Counted from the first letter of the stretch, positions 36,633 through 46,161 are shown. The stretch: 64,000 bases of DNA from Alphaproteobacteria bacterium (GCA_022825235.1 JAJDYI010000049.1:1-64000), one strand, 5' to 3'. The notes: generated by a model not told the origin, from the letters alone. A program made the numbers and translations.

Positions 36633-38525
36633 TCACATGAGCGTTTGTTCGTAGTCGCGCTCCACCTCGTCGCACCAGCTCCCCACGTTCCATCGTCCAT
36701 AGGCCCCCATGCCGGACGCGGCATCTGCCCCGTAATAGACGGGAACATGCACCAGGCTCAGGCCCGCATGCGCATGGGCCACGCTCAACGCATCCTTCAG
36801 AGCTTCGCCGTCGTCACCGCCATGCAGAGCCAACACCCCATCAATCGACGCAGCCATCTGCACATAGTCAACGACAACTGCATCGGATGTGCGAAACGCT
36901 TCTCCGTACTGCGCGACCTGCAGTTCGCTGATCGCTGACATTCGGCGATTGTCGAGCAGAAGGATGGTTCCGCGCACGCCGTGCTCGACGCCATCGATGA
37001 GGACCTGCGGGTTCATCATGAACGATCCATCGCCGGTAAAGGCCATCGCATATCGGCCCCGATCAGCAATGGCGCCTGCCAGCAAAGCCGATACTGCGAA
37101 CCCCATGTACGACGCCCCCGCCTCCGTGAAGGTCTGGAACGGCTCGTCGTCCTCGACGATCTGGAAGCCGTTCGCCTGCACGTCCCCGGCGTCAAACAGC
37201 TTGAGCGCGTTGCGTTCCTTGCAGAAATCCGAAGCGATCTTGATTGCCTGCGGCTGGGACAGCACACGCCGTCCCCACACCGGATCCGGCGGCAATTCGG
37301 CACTGAATTGCGCGGTCTTGAACCTCCGCCACTCCACCTTCTTCTCGGCGCACGCCTTCAGCCAACTCGCCTTCCCTTCCGCGCATCCCGGGTAGTCACG
37401 AACGATGCGTGCGTGCAGGCGCCTGAGTACCTGCCCGGCATCCCCGCAGAGTGCGGTCGTCCGGTTGTAGTGCTGGACGTCCATTGGATCGGCGTTGATG
37501 TTGATGACGTCTCGCACATTCGGCCAGCCGATGCCCGAGCAATCGCTCTGGCACACAGCGCGGCTCCCGATCACCACCAGGAGCTCAGCCTCGTCCATGG
37601 CGTAGTTGCCGCTGATCGATCCCTTTGAACCGCCCACGTGCATGTTCTGCAGGTGGGCATCCGGCATCACGCCCGTCGAACCGGGCCCCAAGACGACGAC
37701 CGCGCCGGCACGCTCGGCGAATTCCCGGACGCCTGCAGCGAACGGACGTGCGCCGCCCCCGGCCTTAATGGCCACGCGCCTGGCTCCGCCGATCAGGCGG
37801 GCTGCCTCGGCCAAGCCCTCGTCGGTGCCCGGAACGGCGGGCGTGAACTGCGGCGCTTCCGGCAACGCGTCGAGCCGGAGCCGGGCTTCTCGCGGCTGCG
37901 TATTGAGCGGCAGGTTGATGTAGAACGGACCCGGGCGCCACGGATGAAACACGGTCATGGCACCGCGCCGCAGTGCCGCCCGCAACGCTCCGGGGCTGTG
38001 CAACGTATAGGACTGGCCCATCAGGGACGTGATCTGGCCGAACAGGCCCTGCACGGGCTTGGGGACCTGCTGCATGTTGTAGCCTTCACCGTGGGTGGTC
38101 TCGTCCCCGTACAGGTGATAGACGCCGACGCCATTGGAAGCGCTCGTGAGGGAGCCGGCCATCGCCTGCATGGCTCCCGGCCCGATCGATGTAACCACCG
38201 CTGAAGGCTCTCCGTAGATCCAGCGGAGCGCCGTGGCCGCATGGGCCATCTCGACTTCGTTCCGGAACTGCCAGCACCGCACCAGCCCATGCTTGGAGTA
38301 GACACGCAGGATCTCGCCAATGGCCGTGGAACCGTGTCCAAAAATGGCGAGATACTTGGTGACGCCCTGACGCATGAGGCCGAGGACCAAGGCCTCGGCC
38401 AGCGGCAACTCGACCGGCGCCGAGAGGAGACCGTCGCGGATGGCCATCTCGAGCCCGCCGGCATCGGCTAACCACGCCGCACGCTCCTCGATGCCGGAGG
38501 GAATGGTCGTCGACAGTGTCTCCAC
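36633..38525 (-). CDS. ThDP-dependent enzyme, IolD-like
   Basis: 630 residues from GTG 38525. The acetolactate-synthase-like fold is clear: N-terminal Pyr domain with IFGHGSTAIGEIL and the cofactor-activating glutamate in QFRNEVEMAHAATAL, central domain AIKAGGGARPFAAGV, and C-terminal PP domain with the ThDP motif GDGSFMMNPQVL to DNRRMSAI. Length and the FGHG/RNExxMAHAA pattern fit 3D-(3,5/4)-trihydroxycyclohexane-1,2-dione hydrolase (IolD) of inositol breakdown better than acetolactate synthase. A Gfo/Idh/MocA dehydrogenase lies 18 bases upstream in the same direction, consistent with polyol or inositol use. No other iol genes are present, so the substrate remains open. Confidence 0.8.
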   Translation of the reverse strand: METLSTTIPSGIEERAAWLADAGGLEMAIRDGLLSAPVELPLAEALVLGLMRQGVTKYLAIFGHGSTAIGEILRVYSKHGLVRCWQFRNEVEMAHAATALRWIYGEPSAVVTSIGPGAMQAMAGSLTSASNGVGVYHLYGDETTHGEGYNMQQVPKPVQGLFGQITSLMGQSYTLHSPGALRAALRRGAMTVFHPWRPGPFYINLPLNTQPREARLRLDALPEAPQFTPAVPGTDEGLAEAARLIGGARRVAIKAGGGARPFAAGVREFAERAGAVVVLGPGSTGVMPDAHLQNMHVGGSKGSISGNYAMDEAELLVVIGSRAVCQSDCSGIGWPNVRDVININADPMDVQHYNRTTALCGDAGQVLRRLHARIVRDYPGCAEGKASWLKACAEKKVEWRRFKTAQFSAELPPDPVWGRRVLSQPQAIKIASDFCKERNALKLFDAGDVQANGFQIVEDDEPFQTFTEAGASYMGFAVSALLAGAIADRGRYAMAFTGDGSFMMNPQVLIDGVEHGVRGTILLLDNRRMSAISELQVAQYGEAFRTSDAVVVDYVQMAASIDGVLALHGGDDGEALKDALSVAHAHAGLSLVHVPVYYGADAASGMGAYGRWNVGSWCDEVERDYEQTLM

Positions 38526-38543
38526 GGGCGTTGGGTTCCGGCC

Positions 38544-39620
38544 CTAGGTAGCCGGGACGCGTACGGTGCGGCCGGTCCGGGCCGACTCCTCGGCTGCCAG
38601 CGCAAACCGCAGCACCTGCCGGCCCTCCTCGGCTGTCAGGACCGGCGCACCACCGTTCCGAAGCACGTCAAGGTAGTGGCGCGTTGACAGAACGAAGCTC
38701 TCCTCCCACCCGGTCGCCATGTCGTGGTACGTCGTGACCGTTCCGTCGCGATAGAGCGCCAACGGAGCCGGGTCGCCCAGGCGGCCGTGACCGACATTGA
38801 TCCATAGCACGCCCTCGGTGCCCGTGATCTCCACTTTGTCGTCCTGCGCGTAATGCCTCGTGGTGACTTCCAGCTCGGGGGAATCGACCAGCTCCAGGCT
38901 TCCGACCCGGTTCTCCGGGAACCGAAACGAAATGATCGACGGTGCGTCTACGTACGATCCGTCGGGGTAGGTTGTCTTGCCGATGAACGCGTGCACTTCT
39001 TCCGCATTGCCCATGAAGTGCCAGGCCAGTGCGAACTTGTGATGTCCGTCGTCGAATACCAACGGGCCGCCGCCCGCGCTGCTTCGATCTTGACGCCACG
39101 CGCGCGTCGGCTTCGGGACCTCCCAGGCGGTGCGGTTCGATCCCTTGTTGCTCTTCAGGCGGATCGCGAGCGGCCGTCCCACCGCCCCTTCGTCAATCAG
39201 CTGCTTCGCCCGGATCACAGGTGGGAAAAAAACAAAGTTCTCGAACACCTTGAACGGTCGGTCGGAAAGCCCGGCCGCCGCAACCAGCCGGTCGGCCTCC
39301 TCCATGGACACGCACATCGGCTTCTGGAGGGAGACGATCTTTCCGGCCTGGATGGCCTTCTCGGCTGCGGAAAGATGCAGGTGGTGGGGCAGCAATATCT
39401 CGACGATGTCCACCGCTGGATCCCCCAGCAATTCGTCGATGTCGTCGGTGATGCGCGCGTCGTCCACCCTCCACTTGGAAGCACGTCGGTGCGCGAGTTC
39501 GACGTCCCGATCACAGAGCGCCACGATCCTTGCATGGGGATTCTGCAGGTATTCGATGGCGTGCAGATCGGAGATGCGCCCCGTTCCCACAATGCCAATG
39601 CCATACGGCTTCGTATTCAT
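38544..39620 (-). CDS. Gfo/Idh/MocA-family NAD(P)-dependent oxidoreductase
   Basis: 358 residues. The N-terminal Rossmann motif reads GIVGTGRISDLHAIEYL. The family catalytic-lysine region reads VSLQKPMCVSMEEADRL (usually EKP), and the C-terminal domain has FDDGHHKFALAWHFMG. Relatives oxidise sugars and inositols, such as inositol 2-dehydrogenase. It is translated just before the IolD-like ThDP enzyme (18-base gap), so together they may oxidise and then cleave a cyclic polyol or sugar. The substrate cannot be deduced. Confidence 0.87.
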   Translation of the reverse strand: MNTKPYGIGIVGTGRISDLHAIEYLQNPHARIVALCDRDVELAHRRASKWRVDDARITDDIDELLGDPAVDIVEILLPHHLHLSAAEKAIQAGKIVSLQKPMCVSMEEADRLVAAAGLSDRPFKVFENFVFFPPVIRAKQLIDEGAVGRPLAIRLKSNKGSNRTAWEVPKPTRAWRQDRSSAGGGPLVFDDGHHKFALAWHFMGNAEEVHAFIGKTTYPDGSYVDAPSIISFRFPENRVGSLELVDSPELEVTTRHYAQDDKVEITGTEGVLWINVGHGRLGDPAPLALYRDGTVTTYHDMATGWEESFVLSTRHYLDVLRNGGAPVLTAEEGRQVLRFALAAEESARTGRTVRVPAT

Positions 39621-40142
39621 CGCTTGGCACCCCCGCTCCGATTTCGGGCTGGACCCACGCGGAATTTGAGTCGGATTGTAGGGACAGCCACGCTACCCGC
39701 CAGAATCTCCATCATCCCGATGTGTGCCAAACGACCGTGATCGCCACCCGGGGGCAAAGGAAATGAACTGACAAGGTGGAATCTGGCAGATTCAAGGTTT
39801 GCCCTTGGTGGATGCGAGAGGAACAGGTCAGGGATGCGTTTGCCCCTGTCCAATGGCCGACACCGAAGGCCCGCCGCACGCCGTTATTTCGTTTGCTGAG
39901 GCGCGCAACCTTGTCGCGTGTGGCCGAGGCACCGGCGCCGGCACGACGACGGGGCACCGGAAGTTCTGCCACCACAGCCATAGAAGGTGTCACGTTGGCC
40001 TGGCGCGTAACCGACTCCGGTTCCGCAGCCGCATCAGTTTCGGCCCACGGCATCTATGACTCCGTGTTCTGTTCCCAATCTATGAGCGGAACACCGCCGC
40101 ACGCTGCGCCCGTAGTGTCGTCAGACGGTCTCGATCCCACTC
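39621..40142. other. Intergenic, no gene recognised
   Basis: No gene or clear regulatory element. An imperfect inverted pair (GGGCAAA near 39753, TTTGCCC near 39797) is too weak to interpret. Confidence 0.4.
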
Positions 40143-41402
40143 TCAGGCCTCCCAGAGCATCCTGACCGGCATTGCAAACAGTCCTGGAGCCGTTTGCAGA
40201 ATGCGCTCGCCATCGTGAAGGACAATGCCGCAGGCGAATCTGTCGCCCACGACCTCCTTGAGGCGTTGCAGCCCTCTGAAGTCTCGGGGGTGCGCTGTCG
40301 CCGCAGCTTTGACTTCGATCCCGACAATCGTTCCCGGTGAACGCTCCAGGACCATGTCCACCTCGACGCCGTCCTTGTCGCGGTAGTGGCTGACGTTCGT
40401 CATATCGTCCGAAAGAGCGATGGACTTGGCGACCTCTCCGAACACGAAACTCTCTAGAAGCGATCCCAGCTTCTGACGGTCCCGCGCAATGTCAGCAGTG
40501 TCCGTCCGCTGCAGCGCGGCGAGCAGACCAGAATCAAGGAACTGCAGTTTCGGCGTCCTGACCAGCCGCTTCAATCGGCTGCTGTGCCAGGCACGAACGC
40601 GACGGATCAAGAACATGTGCTCCAGCAGGACGAGCCAGCGGTCCACGGTCTTGCCGTCGACGCCGAGGCGTGCGCCAAGGCCGGACATATTGAGCAGCTG
40701 GCCCGCGGACACGGCTGCGTGGTCGATCAGGCGAGCCATTTCGCCGCGCTTGTCGACAGGAGCGATTTCGGAGACATCGCGTTCGGCAAGCGCCCGTGCA
40801 TAGGCGCGCAGCCAGGAACGGCGCCGCGCCGGGTCGGGGCGGGCAAGCGCCGCCGGATAACCGCCCGAAACGACGCGTTCAATCAGGTCGGTCGTCGGTC
40901 TCGTCTCCCCAATGGCCGGAAAGTCGCCGGCGAAAGCCCGGTCGAGGAATCGAGGCGACGCGGCACCGGTGATTTCGGCTTGAGAGAACGGCAGTAGCTC
41001 AATGGTCTCGACGCGGCCGGCCAGCGAGTCCGGCGAGATTGATCCCTTGAACAGATCGACCGAGCCTGTGATCAGGTAGCGTCCGGGACCAGGACGCTCG
41101 TCGACTTCTCTCTTGAGCGCCAGAATCAGGTCGGGAGCGCGCTGGATTTCATCGATCGCCGCGCTTTGCAGACTCCGGACGAGGCCCGCCGGATCCTCCC
41201 GGGCGAAGCGTCTGAACTGGGCGTCGTCAAGCGAGACAAACGCGCGGCCGTCGTCATCGGCGATGCGGCGGGCAAGTGTCGTCTTGCCAGACTGGCGTGG
41301 TCCTACTATGGCAACGACTCGGGTATCCGAGAGAGCCAAGCGCACCGATGCTTCGGCGTGCCGCCCCACGAAGGTTTCAGCATGGACCGTCCAGTTCGGC
41401 AT
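40143..41402 (-). CDS. AAA-type ATPase with DUF4143 domain
   Basis: 419 residues from ATG 41402. The P-loop VVAIVGPRQSGKTTLARRIA, Walker B-like SAAIDEIQRAPDLILALK and sensor YLITGSVDLF form the AAA_14 domain. The C-terminal DUF4143 part has YARALAERDVSEIAPV, GKTVDRWLVLLEHMFLIRRV, PKLQFLDSGLLAAL and a nuclease-like end SHYRDKDGVEVDMVLERSPG followed by IGIEVKAAATAHPRDFRGL-type sequence. These proteins are very common, mobile, and of unknown role. The frame is open further upstream to 41750, but that part is unrelated to the family. The start codon lies inside four 22-bp tandem repeats, which may be an autoregulatory site. Confidence 0.88.
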   Translation of the reverse strand: MPNWTVHAETFVGRHAEASVRLALSDTRVVAIVGPRQSGKTTLARRIADDDGRAFVSLDDAQFRRFAREDPAGLVRSLQSAAIDEIQRAPDLILALKREVDERPGPGRYLITGSVDLFKGSISPDSLAGRVETIELLPFSQAEITGAASPRFLDRAFAGDFPAIGETRPTTDLIERVVSGGYPAALARPDPARRRSWLRAYARALAERDVSEIAPVDKRGEMARLIDHAAVSAGQLLNMSGLGARLGVDGKTVDRWLVLLEHMFLIRRVRAWHSSRLKRLVRTPKLQFLDSGLLAALQRTDTADIARDRQKLGSLLESFVFGEVAKSIALSDDMTNVSHYRDKDGVEVDMVLERSPGTIVGIEVKAAATAHPRDFRGLQRLKEVVGDRFACGIVLHDGERILQTAPGLFAMPVRMLWEA

Positions 41403-41476
41403 AACCTCTCGTCCAATTCGGGATGAGTCACCGTCCATGTCGGAACATATGTCCGTCCAAGTCGGAATATACCAGT
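41389..41476. repeat. Four 22-bp tandem repeats over the ATPase start (iteron-like)
   Basis: GTCCAGTTCGGCATA (41389), GTCCAATTCGGGATG (41411), GTCCATGTCGGAACA (41433) and GTCCAAGTCGGAATA (41455) recur at exactly 22-bp intervals; read on the minus strand each is T-N-CCGA-N-N-TGGAC. The spacing is two helical turns and not a multiple of three, so this is not a peptide repeat. The array covers the ATG of the DUF4143 ATPase (41400-41402) and about 70 bases upstream. It is best explained as an array of binding sites for a protein. Confidence 0.7.
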
Positions 41477-41687
41477 GTTCTGACCGACCGACATTATTGA
41501 ATTGCAATACCTGCAACAGGGCTTTGGGACGGCCCGCCTCGCGTTCGGACCAAGATCGCATCGGCGTTCGCAGGCTGCCATTCCGAGCCACAACACCAAA
41601 TGGAATGAGGCGATCTTGCCGGACCAGCTGCACCTCTGCGTATGGTGAGCAGGCGCTACTTGAGCATCGTGGAGCCGGAGGCGGGCC

Positions 41688-42587
41688 ATGTTTCCAGGAT
41701 TTGCACAAACACGCATCGACGCCGGTGGCTGCGGAATTCAAGTCCGGCATGGCGGATCAGGTCCGGCGGTGCTGCTGCTCCACGGGTATCCCCAAAGCCA
41801 TGTCGAATGGCACAAGGTGGCGCCGCGGCTGGCGGAACACTTCACCGTCGTCTGCCCGGATCTCCGTGGCTACGGCGACAGCGACAAGCCGCCGTCCTCC
41901 AGCGTCGACCATTCCACGTACTGCAAGCGGACTTCCGCCGAAGATCAGGTGGGCGTAATGCGGGCGCTCGGCTTCGAGCGCTTTCATCTTGTCGGTCACG
42001 ACCGGGGAGTTCGAGTTGGGCTCCGGATGGCGCTGGACCACCCGGAGAAGATCCTGAGCCTGACCAATCTGGATGTGGTGCCCTCGAAGGACGCATTCGA
42101 GCACATGGACGCATCCTTGTCGTTTTCCTGGTTTCACTGGCATCTCATGCGCCAGCCCTACCCCTTCCCGGAAACCCTGATCGCCAACAATGCCAAGCTG
42201 TTTCTGGATTTCCTGCTCGACCAGTGGACTGCGGTGCCAGGCGCCTTTGACGAGCGTGCCTACGCGGAATACCTGCGCTGCTTTTCCGATCCCGACACTA
42301 TCAGGGCCATGTGTGCGGATTATCGAGCCGTCGAGCTCGACCTTGAACACGACCGCGGCGACAGCGAGGTCAAGCTCTCGTGCCCGGTTCTTGTCCTGCG
42401 GGCTGGAAGGATGCCGAAACGGCCAGGCTGGCAAACCGGCGCCTCACTGGACATGCTGAGCGTCTGGCGCGCCCGGGCACATGACGTTCGGGGGCGCGCG
42501 CTGGATTGCGGGCATTTCATTCCGGAAGAGGCACCCGAGGAACTGCTCTCCGAATTACTGCCCTTCCTCGCGGAGGTTTCGCACTGA
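41688..42587 (+). CDS. Alpha/beta hydrolase, fluoroacetate/haloacetate-dehalogenase-like
   Basis: 299 residues from ATG 41688 with LLLHGYPQSHVEWHKVAPRL (oxyanion hole) and nucleophile motif LVGHDRGVRVGLRMALDHPE. The nucleophile is Asp105, and D129 (LTNLD) and H276 (CGHFIPEEAPEE) complete the triad. Residues known in fluoroacetate dehalogenase for carboxylate (two Arg after the nucleophile) and halide binding (adjacent His-Trp and a Tyr) have counterparts R106, R109, H150, W151 and Y212, with nearly constant offsets from my memory of the Rhodopseudomonas enzyme. Hydrolytic removal of halogen from short haloacids is the best guess; an epoxide hydrolase is the alternative. No neighbour supports a pathway. 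Confidence 0.82.
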   Translation: MFPGFAQTRIDAGGCGIQVRHGGSGPAVLLLHGYPQSHVEWHKVAPRLAEHFTVVCPDLRGYGDSDKPPSSSVDHSTYCKRTSAEDQVGVMRALGFERFHLVGHDRGVRVGLRMALDHPEKILSLTNLDVVPSKDAFEHMDASLSFSWFHWHLMRQPYPFPETLIANNAKLFLDFLLDQWTAVPGAFDERAYAEYLRCFSDPDTIRAMCADYRAVELDLEHDRGDSEVKLSCPVLVLRAGRMPKRPGWQTGASLDMLSVWRARAHDVRGRALDCGHFIPEEAPEELLSELLPFLAEVSH

Positions 42588-42874
42588 GGTGCTGACCGAC
42601 GCTCTGGCTTTACCCGGCGCGCGGGCTCATACGATGGGAACCCGCCGACCAGCCAATTCTGCCGGCAGCCGTGCTGCGTTCCCAGGCGGGTCGTGACGCG
42701 GGCAGGTGTTGCACAGGTCGTGCGGGCCCGCTCCCCTGTCCTCCTCGCGTCCGGTATGCCCAGGAACATGTTGCTCTCACGCTGCGACTGACCCCAACCG
42801 TCTCCTTCGTTCCCACCGCCACTGCATGCCCGTCACCAAGGTGGCGTGTCTTGCGACGAACCGGCGTTGAGGGA

Positions 42875-43441
42875 CTACTCTGGACTGCGGGATGTGCCAA
42901 GCGATTGTACGGCGACGTCATCTAGATTGACGATGTCTTCCAGCGTCGTGACGTACAAGTCCTTCGCCTCTTCCGAGAAGCACGCGAACACGATTCGGTT
43001 GACGCCGCTGCCGTGCTCCAGATGCGTTCTGGCCTCGAGTGCGGCAATGCGCGTCGCCTTTTCCAGGGGATAGCCGTAGGCACCTGTGCTGATCGCGGGA
43101 AACGCAATCGAGAGCACCTCGTGCTCGACGGCCAGCGCAAAGCAGCGGCGATAGCAACTCGCCAGCGCCTCCGCCTCGCCTCGTTGGCCGCCCTGCCAGA
43201 CCGGACCGACGGTGTGGATCACGAAGCGAGCCGGAAGGTCATAGCCACCGGTGAGCTTGGCGTCGCCCGTGGAGCACCCGCCCAATCTTCCGCACTTTTC
43301 CCGCAGGCGCGGACCCGCCGCGCGGTGAATGGCGCCGTCCACGCCACCGCCGCCAAGCAAGGTGCTGTTCGCGGCATTGACGATTGCGTCAACCGCGAGT
43401 GTCGTAATGTCGCCCTGTAGCACATCTATCCGCCCGCGCAT
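42875..43441 (-). CDS. Macro-domain ADP-ribose processing protein
   Basis: 188 residues from ATG 43441 with CAGGAG in front; the frame extends upstream without similarity. Macro-domain motifs: [64 protein letters not shown] and [20 protein letters not shown]. This is the YmdB/AF1521 type that hydrolyses O-acetyl-ADP-ribose or removes ADP-ribose from proteins in the cytoplasm. It stands alone. Confidence 0.92.
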   Translation of the reverse strand: MRGRIDVLQGDITTLAVDAIVNAANSTLLGGGGVDGAIHRAAGPRLREKCGRLGGCSTGDAKLTGGYDLPARFVIHTVGPVWQGGQRGEAEALASCYRRCFALAVEHEVLSIAFPAISTGAYGYPLEKATRIAALEARTHLEHGSGVNRIVFACFSEEAKDLYVTTLEDIVNLDDVAVQSLGTSRSPE

Positions 43442-44157
43442 CGATGTTCTCCTGGTGCAGCACCAACCTTGCCCTTCTTCACACTGTACCGGTGCACCGG
43501 GCGGCTGCGTCCCACGCATCACGCCAATCGGTCTTCTCGGGGGATATCCCCCTTCGGAGTGGCCGTCGACCACCCTTGCGCCAGAAATGTACCGCGTAGG
43601 TGGAGAGCGTTCCATTGACCTCGTTCGCCACGATCAGGAGCAGTACGCCGTTCGGGCTGTCAGCGGCTTCGATCGACAGTCTCCTTCCTTGCCGAGATCG
43701 CCGGATCCCCCTCCTCCTCGTGAATCTGCAGCCGGACGATTGTGTGCGTATCCGAAGTACCTCCGCGACCGGAGCACCACGACATCTAGCACTACAATTC
43801 TGCCGACCAGACCGTGCGGGACAGCGCATGGCGAGCCTGGATCTCCGCGGCTCCGGGGTCGAAAACGCGGGTTTCGATCCGCACCATGCGAGGCATGGCC
43901 GCCGCGCCCGCGCCAAGTGCAGGCGGCCTAGACACCGCTGCAGCGCAGCTGAACGCAGTCCCGATGGTCTTGCGGCCCCGCCTCATCGCGCAACCTCACT
44001 ATCCACCGAGGACGTTCGGGACTCTGCCCTGCGAACGTGACATCGATGTGAAGATCCGGCCGGATCTCGAACTTCGTCGGCTTTGCCGGAGACCTGTAAC
44101 GCCCTATCCTGACAGCGATCAGGGCACGCTCCCAGGCACCCGCCAAGGAACCAATCC
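43442..44157. other. Intergenic, no gene recognised
   Basis: 700 bases without a supported gene. Minus-strand pieces around 43600-43900 (for example IHEEEGDPAISARKE and [20 protein letters not shown]) look protein-like in changing frames and could be an unidentified decayed gene. No RNA gene was seen. Confidence 0.35.
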
Positions 44158-44457
44158 ATGAACGCAGAAACCCGCACCGAAATTGAAGCGGCCGTGTTTC
44201 GTCGCCTTGTCGAACACCTCCGGGATAACCCCGACGTGCAGAACATCGACCTGATGGAGTTGTCCGGTTTCTGCCGCAACTGCCTGTCAAAGTGGTACAG
44301 CGCCGCAGCTGAGGAACGTGGCGAGACAGTTACCTACGAGCATGCAAGGCAGACCGTCTATGGAATGCCCTACGCCGACTGGAAGGCCAAGTACCAAGAG
44401 GAACAACCGGCGGCACGCGTCGACGCCCTGAAGGACCAGTTTCACAACCACAGCTGA
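44158..44457 (+). CDS. DUF1244 family protein
   Basis: 99 residues. It matches the small conserved DUF1244 family of Pseudomonadota over the full length: AAVFRRLVEHLRDNPDVQNI, DLMELSGFCRNCLSKWYSAA, ETVTYEHARQTVYGMPYADW and KAKYQEEQ. The CRNC pair is conserved. The fold is all-helical and the function is unknown. It stands alone. Confidence 0.92.
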   Translation: MNAETRTEIEAAVFRRLVEHLRDNPDVQNIDLMELSGFCRNCLSKWYSAAAEERGETVTYEHARQTVYGMPYADWKAKYQEEQPAARVDALKDQFHNHS

Positions 44458-44651
44458 CGCGCCGCGCTGTTCCAGCGTTTCGGGCAGCCGTCCGCGATCA
44501 GTCGGTCTCCCCATGACGCCGGTCTGGCCGGCGAGAGGGCCTGGGTAGCTGATAGCTGGTGTCAGAAGCCGTCGGGGTCCGCAGGTCCACGTCAGGGAAT
44601 CAGCAGCAGGTCGCCTCCCGGTGTACGTATGACCAAATCGGCTTGTGACGG

Positions 44652-44981
44652 TTATCCGCGAGCATCACGTGAGTTGCTCGGTACATTGAGGATCAGGCCG
44701 TCGAGCTGCTCGGTCAGCTCGACCTGACATCCCAGGCGCGACGTCTGGGTGACACCCCACGCTAAATCCAACATGTCCTCCTCGTCATCGGTTGGTGGAG
44801 GCAGGCGGTCGTGCCAGTCCGGGTGAACGATCACGTGGCAGGTCGAGCACGCGAGAGACGCTTCGCAGGCCCCTTCGATGTCGATGCCGTGCTTGTGGGC
44901 AATGTCCAGGATCGACTGCCCTGCCGTCTCGTCTACATCAAGCTCCGATCCGTCGGGCTGGCGGAAAATCACGCGTGGCAC
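44652..44981 (-). CDS. fdx: [2Fe-2S] ferredoxin, ISC type
   Basis: 109 residues with the adrenodoxin-type ferredoxin pattern: PDGSELDVDETAGQSILDIA, then EGACEASLACSTCHVIV. The cluster ligands are Cys39, Cys45, Cys48 and Cys85 (SRLGCQVEL). The acidic stretch DDEEDMLDLA fits electron-partner binding. It lies 13 bases behind the cysteine desulfurase gene in the same direction, matching a role as electron donor in iron-sulfur cluster assembly. Confidence 0.93.
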   Translation of the reverse strand: MPRVIFRQPDGSELDVDETAGQSILDIAHKHGIDIEGACEASLACSTCHVIVHPDWHDRLPPPTDDEEDMLDLAWGVTQTSRLGCQVELTEQLDGLILNVPSNSRDARG

Positions 44982-44994
44982 GGCCTAGTGACTC

Positions 44995-46161
44995 CTACGC
45001 GTGTTGTGCGCGGATCGCGTCGACGCCGTCGGCAATGGCCGTGGCCGCACGGTCGATCTCTGATACCGTCGTGAAGCGGCCTGGCGAGATCCGGAACGTG
45101 CCCGCGGCCAGCGACTCGGATACCCCCAGGGCCCGCAGCACGTAGCTGGTCTCGACCGAGGTATCCGAACACGCGGACCCGGTGGACAACGCGACGTCGC
45201 CGAGCTCCCGCACGAGGCGATGCGCCTGGATCCCGTCATAGCCGACGCTCAGGTTTCCGGGCAGCCGTGCATCCATCTCGCCGTGCACCACCACGTCCGG
45301 ATGCCGGACCCGCAGCCGGGAAAGCATGCGGTCCCGCAGCATCACGGTGCGCTCCGCCTCCTCGGCAAGCCTTTCGCGGGCAATGCGCGCGGCGGTTCCG
45401 AGGCCCACGACCAGGGGCACCGGCACGGTCCCGGAGCGCAGCGTGCGCTCCTGTCCGCCGCCGTCGAAGAGCGGTTCGACGCGCACGCGCGGACGGCGGC
45501 GAACGTAGAGTGCGCCCACTCCCTTGGGGCCGTACAGCTTGTGTCCCGACAGGCTGGCAAGGTCAACGTTGAGGGCCTGGACGTCGAAGGGGATCTTACC
45601 CGCCGCCTGCGCGGCGTCGGTGTGCAGCACCACGGAGCGCTCCCGGCAGAGCCTGCCCAGCTCGTGCAGGGGCTGCACCGTGCCGATCTCGTTGTTCGCG
45701 GCCATGACGGAAACGAGTGCGGTGCCTTCCTCCAGCACCGCCGCCATGCGCTCGAGATCGACCAACCCCGAGGGTTCGACCGGCAAGACCGTCGCCCGGA
45801 AACCTTCGCGCTCCAGGCGGGCGAACGACTCGAGCACGCACTTGTGTTCCGTCGCGACCGTGACGACATGATCGAGGCCGTGCCGCTCACGACGGAACCT
45901 GGCGGCACCCTTGATGGCGAGATTGTTGGATTCGGTCGCACCGGAGGTGAACACGATCTCGCGGGGATCGGCATTGATCAACTTCGCTACTTCGGCACGC
46001 GCAGTCTCCACGGCTGCGGCGGCTGCCCGTCCGAACGCATGGGCATCGACGTGCGGGTTCCCGAACTGCTCGCGGAAGTAGGGCAGCATTGCCTCGAGCA
46101 CTTCGGGGTCGAGCGGCGTCGTGGCCTGACAGTCGAGATAAATCGGATGCTGTGGCGCCAT
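44995..46161 (-). CDS. iscS: Cysteine desulfurase, IscS/NifS type
   Basis: 388 residues. It is a PLP enzyme that takes sulfur from cysteine for iron-sulfur clusters. Motifs: MAPQHPIYLDCQATTPLDPE start, FTSGATESNNLAIKG, TEHKCVLES (His106 stacks on PLP), HTDAAQAAGKIPFD, SGHKLYGPKGVGALY (PLP Lys208) and the mobile cysteine loop STGSACSDTSVETS (Cys331). It is followed by ferredoxin 13 bases downstream. No IscU, IscA or HscAB genes are nearby, so the rest of the ISC set must be elsewhere, or this is a second desulfurase. Confidence 0.94.
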   Translation of the reverse strand: MAPQHPIYLDCQATTPLDPEVLEAMLPYFREQFGNPHVDAHAFGRAAAAAVETARAEVAKLINADPREIVFTSGATESNNLAIKGAARFRRERHGLDHVVTVATEHKCVLESFARLEREGFRATVLPVEPSGLVDLERMAAVLEEGTALVSVMAANNEIGTVQPLHELGRLCRERSVVLHTDAAQAAGKIPFDVQALNVDLASLSGHKLYGPKGVGALYVRRRPRVRVEPLFDGGGQERTLRSGTVPVPLVVGLGTAARIARERLAEEAERTVMLRDRMLSRLRVRHPDVVVHGEMDARLPGNLSVGYDGIQAHRLVRELGDVALSTGSACSDTSVETSYVLRALGVSESLAAGTFRISPGRFTTVSEIDRAATAIADGVDAIRAQHA

